Origin: an uncultured Oscillospiraceae bacterium
GTDB taxonomy: Bacteria; Bacillota; Clostridia; Oscillospirales; Acutalibacteraceae
Assembly: GCA_948471205.1 (NCBI GenBank)
Contig: CAOKRT010000001.1
Span: forward strand, 232,518 to 296,517
Length of the DNA: 64,000 nucleotides
Direction of reading: 5' to 3'
Numbering within the stretch: position 1 is the first letter of the stretch; every line of letters begins with the position of its first letter. Below, piece after piece: positions 7,850 to 16,675 of this stretch. The translations under genes were made by a program, and so were the position numbers. The notes beneath the pieces were generated by a model. That model worked only from the letters and a program-made list of their open reading frames with translations. It did no database searches and was not told the DNA's origin.

Positions 7850-9831
7850 ACAGTGAAAGAAAAATAGCGCTTGCAGGAAATCCCAATGTGGGAAAAAGCA
7901 CGGTATTTAATGAGCTTACAGGCAGTAATCAGCACACAGGAAACTGGACGGGAAAAACCGTGGAGCTTGCCGAGGGCTGCTACTACTACAAATATAATGA
8001 TTACAGGTTGTATGATCTTCCGGGTACATACAGCCTGGTAATTTCCTCTAAAGAGGAAGAGGTTGCACGGGATTTTATAGAATCTCTTGATTATGAATGT
8101 GTGGTTTGCGTTATTGATGCAACAAATCTTGAAAGAAATCTTAATCTTGTTTTGCAGATATGTGAAATAACAGATAAAATCGTTGTTTTATTAAATCTTT
8201 GCGATGAAGCAAAGAAAAGAAACATTGAAATAGACTGCGATATGCTTTCGGAAATGCTGGGTGTGCCTGTTATAAAAGCAACGGCAAGAAGTGGAAAAGG
8301 CATCAATCATCTTCTTGAAGCGGTTCACAGTATTGTTACGGGAGCAACTACGCCAACGCCTGTCGGAATTACATATATCAGTCCTATTGAACAGGCAGTG
8401 GGCATACTTGAACGTGCAGGAACAGAACGCTACAAAGCGTTAAGAATGCTGGAGCAGGGAACAGAACCGGAGGATATGAAGCTGAAGCAGGCTTATTTAA
8501 AAGCAGTTAATATCCTGGAACGGTTTAATGTAAGCGGTGATAATTTTATAGAAAGCAGAACACTTTCTGTTTTTCAGAAATCGGATTTCATCAGCAGGTC
8601 TGTCTCAAAATCAGCTCCTTCAAAAGCTGAAAAAAGAGAAAAACTGCTTGATAAGATTTTGATGGGCAAATATACGGCACTGCCGTCTATGATGGTTATT
8701 TTTGCCGTTGTTTTGTGGCTTACAATAGCAGGTTCCAATTATCCGTCCGATTTTTTAAGAAATATATTTGATCAGTTTGAAGTATGGCTTGCGGGTGCAA
8801 TGGCGCAAATCGGAATTGCGCAGCCGGTAATCAGTCTTGTAGTAAACGGAATTCTGCGTGTTCTTTTGTGGGTTGTTGCTGTAATGCTGCCGCCGATGGC
8901 AATTTTCTTTCCGCTTTTTGCAATTCTGGAGGATTTCGGTGTTCTGCCGCGTGTGGCATTTAATCTGGACCCTTGCTTTAAATCCTGCGGCGCATGCGGC
9001 AAGCAGGCGCTTACTACTTGCATGGGATACGGCTGCAATGCGGTTGGCGTTACAGGTGCCAGAATTATAGATTCGCCGCGTGAACGGAAAATTGCAATTA
9101 TAACAAACAGCCTTTCTCCCTGTAACGGTCGGTTTCCGTTGCTGATAGCGGTAACGGCAATGTTTTTTACAAAAAACACCCTGCTGTCGGCACTGATATT
9201 GCTTGCTTTCATCGCTTCCTCCATGGCAATGACACTGCTTTCCTCGTTAGCAATGACAAAAACTGTGCTGAAAGGTGATGCTTCCTCCTTTGTGCTTGAA
9301 CTGCCGCCTTACAGAAAACCGCAGTTTTTGAAAATAATCTGGCAAACAATAAAGGAAAAAGTGTTTTTTGTTCTGCTTCGGGCGGTTGCTGTTGCGGCTC
9401 CCGCGGGGCTTGTGATATGGATACTTGCCAATATAAAAGTCGGCAACACCATGCTGCTGAATCAAATTGCCGACTTTCTTGATCCGATGGGCAGATTTAT
9501 GGGGCTTGACGGTGTAATTCTTCTTGGATTTATTCTTGGTTTCCCGGCAAATGAAATCGTTATTCCGATTATTCTGATGACCTATCTTTCAACAGGTGAA
9601 CTCGGCGATTATTCTTCGCTTGAAAGCCTGAAAACCATTCTTGTTGATAACGGATGGACAGTTACAACCGCAATATGCACCTGCGTTTTTTCTATGTTCC
9701 ATTTCCCGTGTTCCACAACACTGCTTACAATTTGGAAAGAAACAAAAAGCGTAAAGTGGACTGCAATGTCTGTTGCCGTTCCGCTTATGGCAGGAATTAT
9801 TCTTTGTGCGCTCATTAATATGATTTTTTGA
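7846..9831 (+). CDS. feoB: ferrous iron transporter B
   Basis: The protein is 661 residues. An N-terminal G domain carries G1 GNPNVGKS (11-18), the switch Thr region TGNWTGKT (31-38), G3 DLPG (57-60) and G4 NLCD (117-120). A GDI-like helical region comes next, then a membrane part from about residue 280 with the Gate motifs, including the Cys-containing SCGACGKQALTTCMGYGCNAVG segment and PCNGRFPLL. FeoB moves Fe2+ across the cytoplasmic membrane under anaerobic conditions. The length is normal for short clostridial FeoB, and there is no FeoC gene. The operon ends at the hairpin at 9842. Confidence 0.95.
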   Translation: MNSERKIALAGNPNVGKSTVFNELTGSNQHTGNWTGKTVELAEGCYYYKYNDYRLYDLPGTYSLVISSKEEEVARDFIESLDYECVVCVIDATNLERNLNLVLQICEITDKIVVLLNLCDEAKKRNIEIDCDMLSEMLGVPVIKATARSGKGINHLLEAVHSIVTGATTPTPVGITYISPIEQAVGILERAGTERYKALRMLEQGTEPEDMKLKQAYLKAVNILERFNVSGDNFIESRTLSVFQKSDFISRSVSKSAPSKAEKREKLLDKILMGKYTALPSMMVIFAVVLWLTIAGSNYPSDFLRNIFDQFEVWLAGAMAQIGIAQPVISLVVNGILRVLLWVVAVMLPPMAIFFPLFAILEDFGVLPRVAFNLDPCFKSCGACGKQALTTCMGYGCNAVGVTGARIIDSPRERKIAIITNSLSPCNGRFPLLIAVTAMFFTKNTLLSALILLAFIASSMAMTLLSSLAMTKTVLKGDASSFVLELPPYRKPQFLKIIWQTIKEKVFFVLLRAVAVAAPAGLVIWILANIKVGNTMLLNQIADFLDPMGRFMGLDGVILLGFILGFPANEIVIPIILMTYLSTGELGDYSSLESLKTILVDNGWTVTTAICTCVFSMFHFPCSTTLLTIWKETKSVKWTAMSVAVPLMAGIILCALINMIF

Positions 9832-9841
9832 TAAGAAAAAC

Positions 9842-9876
9842 GGTCTGCCGGTATCAATTGGCAGACCTGCTTTTTT
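9842..9876 (+). terminator. rho-independent terminator of feoAB
   Basis: GGTCTGCC at 9842-9849 pairs with GGCAGACC at 9860-9867, followed by TGC and six T. The stop codon of the converging acyltransferase gene (9854-9856) lies in its loop, so that gene's last codons overlap the stem. Confidence 0.8.
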
Positions 9877-10939
9877 GTTTTTTAATTCCGGTAAGGAAAG
9901 ATAAAAACGGTATCCTTTTGCAGATTTCACAGCACAAAAATGCTGTGGGATAGGAAAGAATAACAGGCAAAAGATACAAAAGAACCGTATTGTCTTTGAA
10001 CCAATCTGACATTAAGTATTGGAATAAAATAAGCCAGATATAATGGAAAATATAAAATGCGAAAGATATTTCCGAAATATATGCCGTTACTTTTGTTCTG
10101 AAATTGAAAAAACTTTTTCCTATTCCAAGCAAAGCAAGAAGCATAAACCATTCGGCTGTAAATTTTGCCGCAGTATTTATTATGGAATATGGCGTATTGC
10201 ACCATAAAAATAAATATACATTAAGCACAGAAGCCGATAAGCCGATTATTAAAAACAGCCATTTATGTTTTTCAGCTTTTTCGGCTGTTTTTTCCTCTGA
10301 AAACAGATAATATCCTAAAAGAAAAAGATACAGATATTCCAACAGGCTTTTTCCTCCCACAGAAAGGAGATTGCTTAAAACAGGCAAAGGTATTCCTAAT
10401 ATACAGATAAACCATAACGGTATTTCTTTGCTATATTGGGTCTTTATTCGTTTTTGAAGCAAAATCATGCCTGAACCTGCAATGGAAATCATAAAAAGAT
10501 ACAGAAGAAACCAAAGATGACCTGCCGAAAATCCGCCGTCTGCGCCCGTCAAATCCGTAAATCTGGTAAAGAAAATACGGTAATGCTGAAAAAATCCGCC
10601 GCTATATCCGTAATTGAATTTATCGGCAAGATAGGTTATGGGCGGCATAAGCAGCAATACTGCAATAAGAAAAGGAATCAGCAGTTTCTTTGCTCTTTCC
10701 GAGATATACTGTATAATCGTTCGCTTTTTTAATGAAAAAGCCGTGCTGATTCCTGCAATCAAAAACAGCAGCGGCATAAAATACGGGCTTAAAAACACAA
10801 CAATGCTGCTGATTATTCTGCTGCTTTCAAAATAAATATAATTCGGTTCCTTCCATGTGTTCCATGCCATTGCCGCATGATAAGGAATGAGCAGCAGAAT
10901 GAAAAGCCATCTCAAATTATCTATATAATTTTTACGCAT
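9854..10939 (-). CDS. membrane acyltransferase, family 3 (OafA/WecH-like)
   Basis: The protein is 361 residues from ATG 10939 (AAGGA 9 bases upstream). An upstream ATG at 10948 is too close to that site. It has about ten hydrophobic helices and the family's N-terminal signature DNLRWLFILLLIPYHAAMAW, with the conserved His in PYHA, plus a LRW/RxxR-type cytoplasmic loop (ISERAKKLLIPF). Such integral membrane proteins O-acetylate or otherwise acylate cell-surface polysaccharides or small molecules. No polysaccharide genes adjoin it, so the acceptor is unknown. The basic tail (KKQKSRSAN) is encoded by the feoB terminator stem. Confidence 0.8.
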   Translation of the reverse strand: MRKNYIDNLRWLFILLLIPYHAAMAWNTWKEPNYIYFESSRIISSIVVFLSPYFMPLLFLIAGISTAFSLKKRTIIQYISERAKKLLIPFLIAVLLLMPPITYLADKFNYGYSGGFFQHYRIFFTRFTDLTGADGGFSAGHLWFLLYLFMISIAGSGMILLQKRIKTQYSKEIPLWFICILGIPLPVLSNLLSVGGKSLLEYLYLFLLGYYLFSEEKTAEKAEKHKWLFLIIGLSASVLNVYLFLWCNTPYSIINTAAKFTAEWFMLLALLGIGKSFFNFRTKVTAYISEISFAFYIFHYIWLILFQYLMSDWFKDNTVLLYLLPVILSYPTAFLCCEICKRIPFLSFLTGIKKQKSRSAN

Positions 10940-11034
10940 GGTACACATCCTTTTTTTATAAACTTATTGCTATTTTACCATATTGGCTTTTTATGCGCAA
11001 TATTTTTGATTTTTATTGTATTTTTACAAACCTA

Positions 11035-11063
11035 TTGCTTTTGTATAAATCAGGCGGTATAAT
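11035..11063 (+). promoter_or_regulatory. sigma-A type promoter of the GPH symporter operon
   Basis: TTGCTT (11035-11040) and a perfect TATAAT (11058-11063) are 17 bases apart. Transcription would begin near 11070, leaving a leader of about 108 bases before the first symporter. I see no convincing operator or riboswitch in that leader. Confidence 0.65.
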
Positions 11064-11177
11064 AAATTTGTTGATAAATAAAATTCGGATATATTTATTT
11101 TATTTTCCCTGTTATGTGCGATACGGAAAGTTTACAATATATATCCTTTGCAGCAGAAGGGGTTTATGTGAAAGCAA

Positions 11178-12653
11178 ATGCAGAATTATATTTCTAAAAG
11201 TGAAAAAATCAATTATTGTGTGGGCTTGTCCGGTCAGAATCTTGTTTATTCATTGGTTGGCGCATCCTTCTTTACATATTTTATGACAGATATTGCAATG
11301 TTTCCTGCAATTATTGTATCGGCACTTCTGATTATTATGAAGGTTTGGGACGGTATAAATGATCCTGTAGTAGGGTCGTTTATTGATAAGCACACCTTTA
11401 AAAACGGCGAAAAAATGCGTCCGTTTTTAAGATATACGCCGCTTCCCGTCGGTGTGTTTTCCGTGCTTCTTTTTCTTGTATTTTCAACAGAGGAAAGCCT
11501 GCTGTGGCTCCGAGTTGCATATTTTGTGATTATGTATATATGCTGGGATTTGGCATATACCGTTCAGGATGTTTCCATATGGGGAATAACGGCAATGGTA
11601 ACACCGAATGCGGATGAAAGGGATAAATTTGTTCAGTGGGCAAGAACCATCGGATCTGTGATATTTGCCGTGTTCAGTACGCTGCTTCCGATGGCGCTTG
11701 AAATGGTGGTTCATGCAAGCGGGCAGTCGTGGCAGTTTATTACGCTTGTTTTTGCGGTTATTTTCGGTCTTGGCGGAGCTATGATTTCAAAGCGTGCCGA
11801 CCGAACAAAGGAAAGAGTAAGGGTTATTCAGGAAACAAAACAGGAAAGCCTTGCTGAAAGTTTTTCCCTTTTATTTAAAAACAGAATTCTTTTACTGGTC
11901 ACGCTTGCCAATCTTTTAGGCTCTTTAGGTTTCGGCATAAATCTTGTAACATATTTCTTTAAATATGAAATATCTTCAGATTTTCTTGGAAACGGATTAA
12001 TCGGAGCGCTTGGGCTTTCAACTTTATTTTATGTTATTACCGGCGCACCGGGTTTTATAGGAATGGTATTTGCCGATAAACTGAAAAAACTTTTTAAAGA
12101 CAGCTATATTCATGTTTTGATTTTTATGCAGTTTTTTAACAGCTTTTTCAGAATAATTGCATTTCTTATTGGATTTGAAGGGAAAAATCTTTGGATTTCA
12201 ATGGCTGTAATGGGTATTGCTTCTCTTCCTACAGGGGTAAACAGTATTGCCCAAACTTCTCTTTTCTGCGACAGTATTGATTACACCGAATGGAAAACAG
12301 GCAAAAGAACGGAAGGTATTACTTTTTCCATGCAAACTTCGTTTACAAAAATTTCAAGCGGTATCACCGCCGGTCTTGCTACACTTGCGCTTTCTGTTCT
12401 GAATTATCAGGCTGTTGACAATGCTGCCGTTTATGTGGGTACACAGTCTGCCGCATTTGATAAATGGATATGGCCGCTTGTTGTGCTTACACCTGCCGTT
12501 GCCAATTTGCTTTATATTGTTCCGCTTTTGTTTGTAAGATACGGTCCAAAGGAACGGGCAAGAGTAACCGCAGATTTGATTGCAAGGCGGGAGTGTGCGG
12601 AAAAATCAGAAAATGCATCTTTGCCTGACAGAAAAGACAAAGATATATATTAA
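11178..12653 (+). CDS. GPH-family glycoside/sugar:cation symporter (MelB-like), first copy
   Basis: This 491-residue protein has about 12 membrane helices and GPH/MelB hallmarks. The N-terminal SEKINYCVGLSGQNLVYSLV is followed by WDGINDPVVGSFIDKH (helix II-III loop, cation-coordinating Asp region). A central cytoplasmic loop has SKRADRTKERV, and the second half has the DYTEWKTGKRTEG motif. The ATG at 11178 has only a weak site (GAAAG), but the family N-terminus fits it. The family imports oligosaccharides, glycosides or uronides with H+ or Na+. It is followed 40 bases later by a second family member. A convergent GH127 gene hints at arabinose-containing substrates. Confidence 0.85.
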   Translation: MQNYISKSEKINYCVGLSGQNLVYSLVGASFFTYFMTDIAMFPAIIVSALLIIMKVWDGINDPVVGSFIDKHTFKNGEKMRPFLRYTPLPVGVFSVLLFLVFSTEESLLWLRVAYFVIMYICWDLAYTVQDVSIWGITAMVTPNADERDKFVQWARTIGSVIFAVFSTLLPMALEMVVHASGQSWQFITLVFAVIFGLGGAMISKRADRTKERVRVIQETKQESLAESFSLLFKNRILLLVTLANLLGSLGFGINLVTYFFKYEISSDFLGNGLIGALGLSTLFYVITGAPGFIGMVFADKLKKLFKDSYIHVLIFMQFFNSFFRIIAFLIGFEGKNLWISMAVMGIASLPTGVNSIAQTSLFCDSIDYTEWKTGKRTEGITFSMQTSFTKISSGITAGLATLALSVLNYQAVDNAAVYVGTQSAAFDKWIWPLVVLTPAVANLLYIVPLLFVRYGPKERARVTADLIARRECAEKSENASLPDRKDKDIY

Positions 12654-12693
12654 ATAAAAAATTAAAAAAATAGATATGGCGGAGGATCAGTTT

Positions 12694-14166
12694 ATGTCAC
12701 AGAAAAGTGTTTTAACAAAAAGAAAAAAAACAGGGTATGCTTTTGGTATATTCACCGAATCTTTAATTTATAATATGTTTTATACATATTATTTAACGTT
12801 TCTTAATGAAATTGTCGGCATTAAGCCTAAATACAGTTCAATTATTATTTTTATTTCTATTGCGTGGGATGCTGTTACGGACCCGATGATTGGCAATTAT
12901 ACCGATCGGGCAGGCGTTGATAAACGCAAAGTAATGAAAAAAGCGCTGTTTCCGCTGGGTCTGCTTTTCATCGTTGCATGGACCAATGTCGGTGCGGCGT
13001 TTGATTCTCAACTTATAAAGATACTGCTTTATACAGTCATTTCCATGGCAGTATGGGTGTTTTACACAATGTATACCATACCTTATTATGCTGTGGTGGC
13101 AGAAATTACAGAAGATTATGATGAAAGAACCCAGATTCGTTCTTTTTCATCATTGCTTAATGCAATTGCCGTTGGTCTTGGCAATATTCTGCCGGCGCTT
13201 GTGCCTACGGTTGCAGTGCTTCTTACAGAAAAATACGACAGCAATTCCTATGCTGTGATTGCGGCGTTTATCAGTGTAATGGCAATTGTTCTCGGTTTGA
13301 TTTGCTGCAAGTCCTTAAACGGTGTTTATGAGCCGAAAAAGGCAATTCCGAATCAGCCGGTTCAGAAAACAACGCTGAAAGGCACAATGAAAGCATTTGG
13401 TGAAATTATAAGTCTTAAACCTGCAAAATTCTTTTTGCTTTTTGTGTTTTTCTTTCTTGCCGCATCTTCCATGATTCAGGCAAATCTAACTTATATGGTT
13501 ATAGACTGTATAGGTATGGATTATGATACGGGCATCGTTTTTGTTATTCTTTCGCTTGTGATTTCCATGGCGGTTGTTGTGCCTGTTGTTGAAAAGGTAG
13601 CCAAAGTGAAGGACAGGCGATTCGCTGCCATTCTTTTCCTTTCCGTTGCCTTTGCGGGAGAAATAGCCCTGAAGCTTATCGGTCTTGATTTTGAAATAAA
13701 CGGTTTTAAAATTATGTGTATTTTAAGCCCTGCTGTTCTTGGGCTCGGCGTAGGTACATTCTGGACACTGTTTTATTCTATGGGATATGATCTTGTGGAG
13801 CTTGATGAATTCAAAACAGGCGAAAGAAGAGAATCTACCATCACGGCATTGCCGCAGCTTGTTCAGAAATTCGGTTCGGCATTCGGTATTTTAATGGCAG
13901 GTCAGCTTCTTTCATTTTACGGTTATGATTCATCGGCTGATGTTGCCGGAAATGAAGCATTGTTTGCTGTTGTAACAGACCCGGAAATTATAAACGGTAT
14001 GGAAAATATTTCAACGGTTATTCCGGCGGTGCTGCTGTTTGTTTCTGTCATGTTTGCGGTGCTTTATCCTATGACGCGCGGCAGAGTAAATGCGCTTATG
14101 GCACAGCTAAAGAAAAAGCGAAACGGTGAAGACTATACAACAGACGGTTTTGAAAAGCTGTTATAA
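12694..14166 (+). CDS. GPH-family glycoside/sugar:cation symporter, second copy
   Basis: The protein is 490 residues from ATG 12694, which has GGAGG 8 bases upstream; the in-frame ATG at 12676 precedes that site. It shares the GPH plan with its neighbour: KKTGYAFGIFTESLIYNMFY at the N-terminus, WDAVTDPMIGNYTDR in the first half and DLVELDEFKTGERRES in the second. The two proteins differ considerably in sequence, so this is an old duplication or co-recruitment, not a recent tandem copy. It is the last gene before a terminator, and the pair probably forms one operon. It could be a second specificity or a heteromeric partner; the latter is speculative. Confidence 0.85.
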   Translation: MSQKSVLTKRKKTGYAFGIFTESLIYNMFYTYYLTFLNEIVGIKPKYSSIIIFISIAWDAVTDPMIGNYTDRAGVDKRKVMKKALFPLGLLFIVAWTNVGAAFDSQLIKILLYTVISMAVWVFYTMYTIPYYAVVAEITEDYDERTQIRSFSSLLNAIAVGLGNILPALVPTVAVLLTEKYDSNSYAVIAAFISVMAIVLGLICCKSLNGVYEPKKAIPNQPVQKTTLKGTMKAFGEIISLKPAKFFLLFVFFFLAASSMIQANLTYMVIDCIGMDYDTGIVFVILSLVISMAVVVPVVEKVAKVKDRRFAAILFLSVAFAGEIALKLIGLDFEINGFKIMCILSPAVLGLGVGTFWTLFYSMGYDLVELDEFKTGERRESTITALPQLVQKFGSAFGILMAGQLLSFYGYDSSADVAGNEALFAVVTDPEIINGMENISTVIPAVLLFVSVMFAVLYPMTRGRVNALMAQLKKKRNGEDYTTDGFEKLL

Positions 14167-14170
14167 TAAT

Positions 14171-14203
14171 AAAAATCCCTGAAAAATTTTTCGGGGATTT
14201 TTT
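14171..14203 (+). terminator. rho-independent terminator after the GPH symporters
   Basis: AAAAATCCC and GGGATTTTT form the outer stem, continuing inward through CTGAAAAA/TTTTTCGG with one G-T pair. A T-run follows. It lies about 60 bases before the 3' end of the converging GH127 gene. Confidence 0.8.
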
Positions 14204-14265
14204 GTTTATCATATATTTTTATATTAAAGAAAACTTCATCAGAATAAAAAACTGTATTTGCAGAA

Positions 14266-16185
14266 TTAATATCTTATATAAACGCTCATTTCGTTTTCAC
14301 CCCTGTTTGCCCATTTATAATAAGGGATAAAAGTAAGTTCAACAAGTTTTTCGGTTGCTTCGCTGTATTCTGTATAAAGTGCATTGCCGCAAAAGTCTTC
14401 TCTGTATCCTTTGGCAGTAATGCTTTCACCGTTAAAGAAAAATTTCGGATTATGTGCAAGTCTGAGAAGATGCAGGTTTTTGCCGTTATCCTTCTCCTCA
14501 AGGCAGTAAACAAACGGACCTCTTGTAATTGCCGCCTTGCCAATGTTTTCACGTACATTTGGATTGCATTTAATTATTTTTATTTCAGGTTTAAAACAGG
14601 CTGTTATTTTATCGTTTTCATCAATATCAAAATAGGCATATCCGTTTTTTATAAAAGGATTGCTTTTGCTGAATTCAAAATAATTGCACCAATACGGAAT
14701 ACGAAAGGCTATTTTAAACGGCTTTTTTGTGTTTATGTTAAAGGTTACTTTTCCGCTTTGCAGATAATCTGATTGTATTTCGATGTCTGCTTTGTCTGAA
14801 GTTACTGTACAGCTTTGATAAAGATTAACAAAAAAAACATTGTCCGTTTCCGTAAAGCAGTATTCTCCGTAATCAGAAAGCAGTCGTGCGATATTAGGCG
14901 GGCAGCAGGCGCAGTCAAACCATTTTTGGCGGGTTGACTTAACATGCCTTTTTCTTGAATCATTTTTGCACGCCTGCGGGTGAACTTCAAGCGGATTTAC
15001 ATAAAAAAATGATTTTCCGTCCTCTGCCATTCCCGAAAGAATGCCGTTATAAAGGCATCTTTCCATAACATCTGCATATTTGGAATTGTAATCTGCCTGG
15101 AGCATTCTTCTTGCAAAGAAAACCAGACCGATAGATGCACAGGTTTCTGCATATGCAAGATCATTCGGCAAATCATATGCAAAGGTAAATGCTTCGCCGA
15201 CACAGGAAGAACCAATGCCGCCTGTGATATACATTTTTTTATTTGTAATATCATCAAAAAGTGCTTTGCAGGTATCCAGAAGTTCTTTGTCATTTGTATA
15301 TCGTGCTGTGTCTGCCATGCCGCTGTAAAGATACACGGCTCTTACAGCGTGCCCCACTGCTTCTTTCTGTTGCCTTACAGGCAGATGTGCCTGATTATAA
15401 AAATAGTTTAAATCGCTGCCACTGTTTTCATTGTGCTCAATATCAAAATAATATGGCTTTGTTCCTCTGCGGTCAATAAATAGTTTGGCGGTATAAAGAT
15501 ATTTTTTATTTTCTGTTGCTTCATACAATTTAATAAGCGCCATTTCCGCAATTTCGTGTCCGTCATATCCTTTTATTCCGTTGTCACCAAAGGTATCTGC
15601 TATAAAATCTGCATATCTGCACACTGCTTTGAGCAGTTTGCTTTTCCCGGTTGCATAATAATAAGCAACGCCGGCTTCGGCAAGATGACCGAAACAATAC
15701 AGTTCGTGGTGATCCCTTAAATTTGAAAAAGCCTTTTTCGGATTATTAATGGTATAAAATGTATTTATGTATCCGTTTTCTGCCTGTGCAGCGCATATTA
15801 AATCCACAGCGCTGTCTGCAAGGCTTTCAAGATTTTTATCCTCCGTGTTTTGTAAAGAATATGAAACAGCTTCTATCCATTTTGCCAAATCGGAATCCTG
15901 AAATACCCAGCCGAAAAACGAATTTTCATTTTCGTTTTTGTATGAATAATGCCATTCACCTGTTGAAAAAACAGGTGTTTCAATTCCTTTTTTGCGTTTT
16001 TCAAGAATTTCTGCCGCAAGCCGAAAATTTCTTACACAAAAGCTGGGTTCGGCATTTTCTATTTCATTGTTAAGTGCTTTCCATTGGTATGGAATTACTT
16101 TTTTTCTTACAAGTTCTGTTTTTTCTTTCCAGAATTTGTCTGTTATTTTAACATTTTTGTTTGAAACAGGTTTTGAACAGTTCAT
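14266..16185 (-). CDS. glycoside hydrolase family 127 beta-L-arabinofuranosidase-like protein
   Basis: The protein is 639 residues with no signal peptide, hence cytosolic. GTGAGG precedes the ATG. The catalytic set of GH127 (HypBA1) is visible: Glu347 and Cys349 in AYAETCA, and the pair Cys427-Cys428 in DCACCPPNIARLL. In HypBA1 these residues bind zinc, and the first cysteine of the pair is the nucleophile. An alpha/alpha-barrel is followed by beta domains. Characterized members release beta-L-arabinofuranose from hydroxyproline-rich glycoproteins or related glycans; others in the family act on different sugars. Converging sugar symporters suggest uptake of small arabinosides before intracellular cleavage, which is inference. 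Confidence 0.85.
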   Translation of the reverse strand: MNCSKPVSNKNVKITDKFWKEKTELVRKKVIPYQWKALNNEIENAEPSFCVRNFRLAAEILEKRKKGIETPVFSTGEWHYSYKNENENSFFGWVFQDSDLAKWIEAVSYSLQNTEDKNLESLADSAVDLICAAQAENGYINTFYTINNPKKAFSNLRDHHELYCFGHLAEAGVAYYYATGKSKLLKAVCRYADFIADTFGDNGIKGYDGHEIAEMALIKLYEATENKKYLYTAKLFIDRRGTKPYYFDIEHNENSGSDLNYFYNQAHLPVRQQKEAVGHAVRAVYLYSGMADTARYTNDKELLDTCKALFDDITNKKMYITGGIGSSCVGEAFTFAYDLPNDLAYAETCASIGLVFFARRMLQADYNSKYADVMERCLYNGILSGMAEDGKSFFYVNPLEVHPQACKNDSRKRHVKSTRQKWFDCACCPPNIARLLSDYGEYCFTETDNVFFVNLYQSCTVTSDKADIEIQSDYLQSGKVTFNINTKKPFKIAFRIPYWCNYFEFSKSNPFIKNGYAYFDIDENDKITACFKPEIKIIKCNPNVRENIGKAAITRGPFVYCLEEKDNGKNLHLLRLAHNPKFFFNGESITAKGYREDFCGNALYTEYSEATEKLVELTFIPYYKWANRGENEMSVYIRY

Positions 16186-16227
16186 AATGCCTCACATAAT
16201 CCTTGTTTTTTATAATTAATTAATTTG

Positions 16228-16256
16228 ATTATAATATAGAAATAAATATAAGTAAA
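16228..16256 (-). promoter_or_regulatory. promoter of the GH127 gene
   Basis: Read on the minus strand, TTTACT (16256-16251) and TATAAT (16233-16228) are 17 bases apart, about 42 bases before the GH127 start codon. The region is very A+T rich, so chance matches are possible. Confidence 0.5.
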
Positions 16257-16265
16257 TCCTTATTT

Positions 16266-16565
16266 TTATGCGGCTGAATGAAAATTTTTTTGCTTAATGT
16301 TGTTAAAATGATTTGCGTTATCGGATAATCTTTTTATATGTTTTTCCTTATATTTTCTTTCTTTGTTTTTCTTTTCTGCCTTTGCTTCTTTTATGATGAA
16401 AAAAGCAGAAAACACTGCAAAATAAATGAATATTTCACATATAAATATGATTCTCATCTGTATCCCCGTAAGTGTATCGAAAAGATGAAAGGGAAGGGCT
16501 ATTGCCCAGTATCCTACAATAATGGCTGCTGCCGAAATAATAAGTGTGTTTAATAATTTTTTCAT
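16266..16565 (-). CDS. small two-helix membrane protein of unknown function
   Basis: The protein is 99 residues from ATG 16565, set by GGGAGGA 8 bases upstream; the ATG at 16589 lies before that site. Two hydrophobic stretches (about residues 6-25 and 34-55) are followed by a strongly basic, charged tail rich in Lys and Glu. I do not recognise a family. The topology (two helices, cytoplasmic basic tail) is a prediction. It sits alone between the GH127 gene and the MocR-type regulator, all on the minus strand, and may be co-transcribed with GH127 if the promoter at 16228-16256 is not used. Confidence 0.6.
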   Translation of the reverse strand: MKKLLNTLIISAAAIIVGYWAIALPFHLFDTLTGIQMRIIFICEIFIYFAVFSAFFIIKEAKAEKKNKERKYKEKHIKRLSDNANHFNNIKQKNFHSAA

Positions 16566-16675
16566 TTTGAATTCCTCCCTGAATTTCATTACATTATTAT
16601 TTTATCAAAAGGAAATTCAATTGCAACAGCCCAAAGGTACGTAGTCCAATTTTTTGGACAGTAAAATGAAAAAAG

